From: Ardenticatenaceae bacterium
GTDB taxonomy: Bacteria; Chloroflexota; Anaerolineae; Promineifilales; Promineifilaceae
Direction: 5' to 3'
DNA length: 38,128 nt
Assembly: GCA_030065875.1 (NCBI GenBank)
Contig: JASJCR010000053.1
Span: forward strand, 1-38,128
Below, piece by piece: positions 35,084 to 38,128 of the stretch (positions are counted from its first letter, which is position 1; the number at the start of each line of letters is the position of its first letter). Position numbers and translations under genes: made by a program. A model generated the notes under the pieces. That model did no database searches. It had not been told where the DNA came from and saw only the letters and a program-made list of their open reading frames with translations.

Positions 35084-35894
35084 CGTCGCTGACCCGTTTC
35101 TTTAACTCTTCCCACTCCGTTTCTAGAGAGTGATTGACGACGTACCAGATTCCCGACCAGGTATCCGCATCGAGAAAATCTTTGGGGGCCGCATCATCAA
35201 TCGCCTCGGCGAAACTGGAAACGACATTGGCTCCAGGTAGGGAAGAAAGCAGTTTTCTCCCTTCTTTGACGCCCGGCAGTCCTTCGATAAATTCTTTGGT
35301 TTGTTTGACGGCCGGAATCGACTCGATTTTTTCCCGACTTTCGCGAATCGTGGGCAGCCCCTCAAAATAATCTTTTCCTCGTTTTACGGTGGGGTTTTCG
35401 GCCGCTTGCTCGGCTAATTTTTCAAACCGCTCTTCCGATTCCTGTTTGACCGAGTAGGTAATCAAAAACCAGATGCCGCGCCAGGTGTCCGGATCTCTAA
35501 AATCTTCAATGGTGGCGTCTTCCAGGTTTTCCCCGATATCTTTAAACAGCTGAGGGGCATACCGGTCAAAATTTTTGCGCAGCCAATCTAAAAGAGCCTG
35601 AGAGGAAAATGGAGGCGGAGTGAAGTCGGGCACGCGCTGTCGCAAATCGTCGACCATTTCGTTGAGTTCACGCAAAACCGCCTGAATTTCCGCGATTTCG
35701 GCCATGCGGCCGGCTTGCTCCGATTTTTCAGGGGCCGCTTCAGTCGCTGGTGGAGGTGACGGAGGGGTTATTTCCTGGAAGGCCGGGTCTTGGTTGCGGT
35801 GCATATAGCAGTAATTAGAGCCTTCCCGGGCGTTGCGCTTACACTGTCTACCGGATTTTGTCAGACCTTGACACTGATTGCTTGCATTACTCAT
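35043..35894 (-). CDS. Zinc-motif (DUF5763-like) protein with 13-residue repeats
   Basis: 283 residues, no signal peptide. N-terminal CxxxTxxGxxC pattern with Cys8, Cys18, Cys29 and His32 (CQGLTKSGRQC, NYCYMH), as in DUF5763-like zinc domains. A Pro-rich linker follows, then a helical segment (62-90). Motif DFRDPDTWRGIW (131-142) recurs as DFLDADTWSGIW (239-250). Between them lie four, perhaps five, tandem 13-residue repeats (about 158-222) of the form KxxKxxxEGLPxV. The C-terminus is acidic. GGAGG is well placed before the ATG, with a homopurine tract further upstream. It overlaps the dehydratase gene. Function unknown; a helical scaffold with nucleic acid or protein binding is plausible. 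Confidence 0.75.
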   Translation of the reverse strand: MSNASNQCQGLTKSGRQCKRNAREGSNYCYMHRNQDPAFQEITPPSPPPATEAAPEKSEQAGRMAEIAEIQAVLRELNEMVDDLRQRVPDFTPPPFSSQALLDWLRKNFDRYAPQLFKDIGENLEDATIEDFRDPDTWRGIWFLITYSVKQESEERFEKLAEQAAENPTVKRGKDYFEGLPTIRESREKIESIPAVKQTKEFIEGLPGVKEGRKLLSSLPGANVVSSFAEAIDDAAPKDFLDADTWSGIWYVVNHSLETEWEELKKRVSDDEGGEEDEIIEVN

Positions 35895-35960
35895 GGGGTC
35901 CTCCGACGGGTATATTTTTGATTATCTAATGATCGCTTGATTTGGAGGAGATGTCAACTC

Positions 35961-36003
35961 AAAAGAGGAGAGAGAAGAGAGAAAAGGGAGGGGAGGGAAA
36001 AGG
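35961..36003. other. Homopurine tract (43 bases)
   Basis: A run of only A and G on the plus strand, about 67 bases upstream of the start of the zinc-motif gene. Long homopurine-homopyrimidine runs can form triplex structures. Confidence 0.6.
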
Positions 36004-36034
36004 TTGATGGTAGCTTCTCCCTCACAATTTGACC

Positions 36035-36715
36035 TTACGGGACCATGTAAATTACGGCGATGAAGTGACAGGCGCTGCCGCCCATCACAAAGAGGTGCCA
36101 AATGGTGTGATTAAACGGCATTTTTTCCAGGGCATAGAAAATAACGCCCAGGCTGTAGGTGATGCCCCCGGCCGCCAGCCAGGCGACACCAACGGCCGGT
36201 ACGCTGGCCACAAGCTCTTGCCAACCGATGATTGCCAGCCAGCCCATACCGACATAAGCCAATGTGGAAGCGATCATAAAGCGGTTGATAAAAAACACCT
36301 TGAAGATGATACCGGCAATGGCGATGCTCCAGATCACGGCCAGCATGATTGTGCCAAATGAACCGCCTATCCCGACGATGAGAAACGGCGTGTACGTTCC
36401 GGCGATGAGCAGATAGATGCAGGAGTGGTCAACAATCTGGAAAATTTTCCGTAAAATCGGCTTTCGAAAGCTGTGATAAAGGGTTGAAGCGAGATAAAGT
36501 AGAAAGAGGCTGGTGCCATAAATGGCAAATGAGGCGATATGGCGAGCATCACCCTGATTGACCGCAATGACAATCAGCAAGATTAATCCAATGACGCTAA
36601 GGGCCGCCCCGATCCCGTGAGTAATTCCGTTGGCGACTTCTTCATAGTGGGATTTGATTAAATAAAGCGGTCTATTTTGAGTTGGGTTATCGGGGTTGTT
36701 TTTGTTGCTCACCAC
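36035..36715 (-). CDS. Hemolysin III family membrane protein (YqfA/PAQR-like)
   Basis: 226 residues with seven membrane helices. It has SHYEEVANGITHGIGAALS at the N-terminus, LYHSF in the middle, and the C-terminal HTIWHLFVMGGSACHF. These carry the histidines that bind metal in the HlyIII/PAQR superfamily and are thought to give hydrolase-like activity on lipids. The name hemolysin is historical; most members are housekeeping. Start is GTG 36715 (a second GTG at 36712) with aagga just upstream; the ATG overlapping it is out of frame. It is divergent from the hydrolase gene at 36954. Confidence 0.94.
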   Translation of the reverse strand: MVSNKNNPDNPTQNRPLYLIKSHYEEVANGITHGIGAALSVIGLILLIVIAVNQGDARHIASFAIYGTSLFLLYLASTLYHSFRKPILRKIFQIVDHSCIYLLIAGTYTPFLIVGIGGSFGTIMLAVIWSIAIAGIIFKVFFINRFMIASTLAYVGMGWLAIIGWQELVASVPAVGVAWLAAGGITYSLGVIFYALEKMPFNHTIWHLFVMGGSACHFIAVIYMVP

Positions 36716-36953
36716 ATTTGTCCTTTTACTTTTTATCGAAGTAGAAAATTAAATTCACCGGAAACACAAAATATCTTTTAATGTAAGCTTTTCACACACT
36801 CGAGAAAATACCTGAATCAATCCGTGAAATTTGCAGCTGTTTTGACGAAGTAAAACACGCGGGTCAAAAAATTCCACCATTAAGATGGAATTTTGCATCA
36901 CAATATAGTTTACGACGACAAACTTTCAGTTTAGATTAATAAAAAGTGACCAA
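36716..36953. other. Divergent control region with a repeat fragment and a hairpin
   Basis: A single arm of the dispersed repeat (caatccgtgaaatttgcagctg, 36818-36839) is followed by the hairpin aaaattcca-ccattaaga-tggaatttt (36868-36894). This lies 60-86 bases before the hydrolase start and could regulate or insulate it. Confidence 0.5.
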
Positions 36954-37934
36954 ATGATAAACCGGAAATTGTTCCTATTTTTGACGGCCATTGCTTTTCT
37001 CTTCATCAGCGGCTATTTGGGGATTGGCTATGTTTTATACAACACGCTGGCGGATATCGATGGCCGCTGCGGAAATCATCGTCTGAACCGGCCGGATCGT
37101 TTCACCGATGTTCGCGATTACTGGGAAGATTACGACTTTAATCCGGAACCTTATTACATGCCTGTTTATGAAGAAGTCACGTTTGACAGCCGCGAGGACG
37201 GCATCACGATTTCCGGATGGTATGTCGAACAGGATCCCAAAGCCCCGGCCGTTATTGTGGTGCACGGGTTGGGATCATGTAAATTTTCCGTCACGGCTTT
37301 GGCCCCGGCCGGCATGCTGGCCCGCAACGGGTTTAACGTGCTCCTGATAGACGTTCGCGACGCGGGGGATTCCACCTGGGAAGACGGCCGTTCCGCCATC
37401 GGCAATGAAGAATATCTCGATGTTTTGGGAGCGTTTGACTGGTTGGTGCGGGAAAAAAGTGTCTCTCCTTCCCAAATTGGCCTTTTTGGCAACTCAATGG
37501 GAGCGGCCACTTCGCTGATCGCCTTCACTCAGGAACCGGCCGTAGGGGCGGTGTTTGTCGATTCCCCATTTGATAATCTGCCTCAGATCATTCGAGAAGA
37601 GCTGGCGCGTGAAGGGTATCCTCAATTTTTATTCCGCAGCGGCATCTGGATGGCGTGGTTGACCAGTGGCGATCAGCTGCTGGCGTTTAACCCCAACGAG
37701 GCCCTAGAAGAAGCCAACGGCCGGCCGATTTTCATCGTGCACGGAACAGGCGATCAGCGGATTGGCGTTCATCACTCTCTGCAGCTGCAGGAAAAAGCGG
37801 AAATGATTGATGCTCCGGTGGAAATTTGGATTGTTGACGGGGTGGATCACGTGCGGGCTTTGGTGGCTTTCCCGGATGAATACGAAAGTCGGGCGGTGGC
37901 GTTCTTTTCAAATGCGCTGAAAAATAATCAATAA
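36954..37934 (+). CDS. Membrane-anchored alpha/beta hydrolase
   Basis: 326 residues. One N-terminal membrane segment (5-30, LFLFLTAIAFLFISGYLGIGYVLY) anchors it, with the catalytic domain outside. VVHGLGS is the oxyanion region, nucleophile Ser181 lies in GNSMG, Asp267 in GTGDQR and His299 in GVDHVRA, so the triad is intact. It resembles BEM46/YqkD-type serine hydrolases of unknown substrate (ester, peptide or lipid). No clear Shine-Dalgarno before the ATG. The last three residues (NNQ) and the stop codon are encoded by the first units of a heptamer array, as in the enoyl-CoA hydratase gene. Confidence 0.9.
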   Translation: MINRKLFLFLTAIAFLFISGYLGIGYVLYNTLADIDGRCGNHRLNRPDRFTDVRDYWEDYDFNPEPYYMPVYEEVTFDSREDGITISGWYVEQDPKAPAVIVVHGLGSCKFSVTALAPAGMLARNGFNVLLIDVRDAGDSTWEDGRSAIGNEEYLDVLGAFDWLVREKSVSPSQIGLFGNSMGAATSLIAFTQEPAVGAVFVDSPFDNLPQIIREELAREGYPQFLFRSGIWMAWLTSGDQLLAFNPNEALEEANGRPIFIVHGTGDQRIGVHHSLQLQEKAEMIDAPVEIWIVDGVDHVRALVAFPDEYESRAVAFFSNALKNNQ

Positions 37935-38128
37935 TCAATGGTCAATAATTAATGGTCAATTTGGTTGACATAAATTGAAATGTGGTTTATTTTTGAGAAA
38001 ATTGCTAATTGCTAATTGCTAATTGCTAATTGCTAATTGCTAATTGCTAATTGCTAATTGCTAATTGCTAATTGCTAATTGCTAATTGCTAATTGCTAAT
38101 TGCTAATTGCTAATTGCTAATTGCTAAT
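37924..38128. repeat. Heptamer arrays at the window end (ATTGCTA x18 or more)
   Basis: Left part 37924-37962 has 7-base units with an aataatc/aatggtc pattern, starting inside the hydrolase gene. The spacer begins ggttgacataaa (37963-37974), identical to 24544-24555. The right part 38001-38128 is at least 18 perfect attgcta units and runs out of the window. Confidence 0.95.

Noticed and set aside
38001..38128. Repeat array as a CRISPR array
   Set aside because: Units are 7 bases, directly adjacent, without spacers, and no cas gene is present.

Overview
The window looks like chromosomal DNA of a non-model bacterium, most likely a Chloroflexota member of the Anaerolineae type. This is inferred from several traits. 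Secreted proteins end in an F-L-P-x-x-x-R tail. There is a sigma factor next to a TPR-CHAT protein, very large multi-domain exoproteins, and intergenic DNA rich in short inverted and heptameric repeats. No rRNA, tRNA, CRISPR array, transposase or phage gene was recognised. Coding density is high and both strands are used.

Left part (1-6012): a GrpB-family protein converges on a TetR regulator that has a candidate operator just upstream. Next come a sigma-70-like factor, a short protein that resembles an anti-sigma factor without its zinc ligands, and, convergent to them, an 832-residue TPR-CHAT putative protease with an intact His/Cys dyad. Together these look like a protease-controlled sigma switch, similar in logic to the TPR-CHAT/Csx30/sigma part of type III-E CRISPR systems but with no CRISPR nearby. 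This is the most interesting candidate system in the window.

Middle part (6179-20378): a secreted CLCA-like zinc metalloprotease, an SDR oxidoreductase, a DEAD-box RNA helicase, a SnoaL-like protein coupled to a small P-loop kinase, then two exported proteins. The first is a DNRLRE-repeat protein. The second is a 2313-residue giant with LamG, Kelch, regulator-type propeller, TIG, metalloprotease-like, Ig-like, calcium-binding and BACON-like regions. Both end in the F-L-P-x-x-x-R tail.

Right part (20565-38128): mostly metabolic and membrane genes. These are an SDR, a CoA-binding protein, an aminotransferase with an enoyl-CoA hydratase, a PIG-L deacetylase, a propeller lipoprotein with an acidic stalk, an SLC12-like transporter, an ABC exporter, a class III CoA-transferase, a threonine/serine dehydratase, a zinc-motif protein with 13-residue repeats, a hemolysin III-type membrane protein and an anchored alpha/beta hydrolase.

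Intergenic DNA is unusually structured. Heptamer arrays, often as two inverted halves, sit at or inside the 3' ends of genes (13278, 21381, 24511, 34041, 37924-38128). A second dispersed family carries fragments like gccgcggatttcacg (seven places). A third is the cttcgacaggctcag palindrome (two places), and a fourth is a G-quadruplex-type box (two places). Several gene starts were moved downstream of the longest open frame because the upstream codons lie in these repeats and a good ribosome binding site is seen further in.
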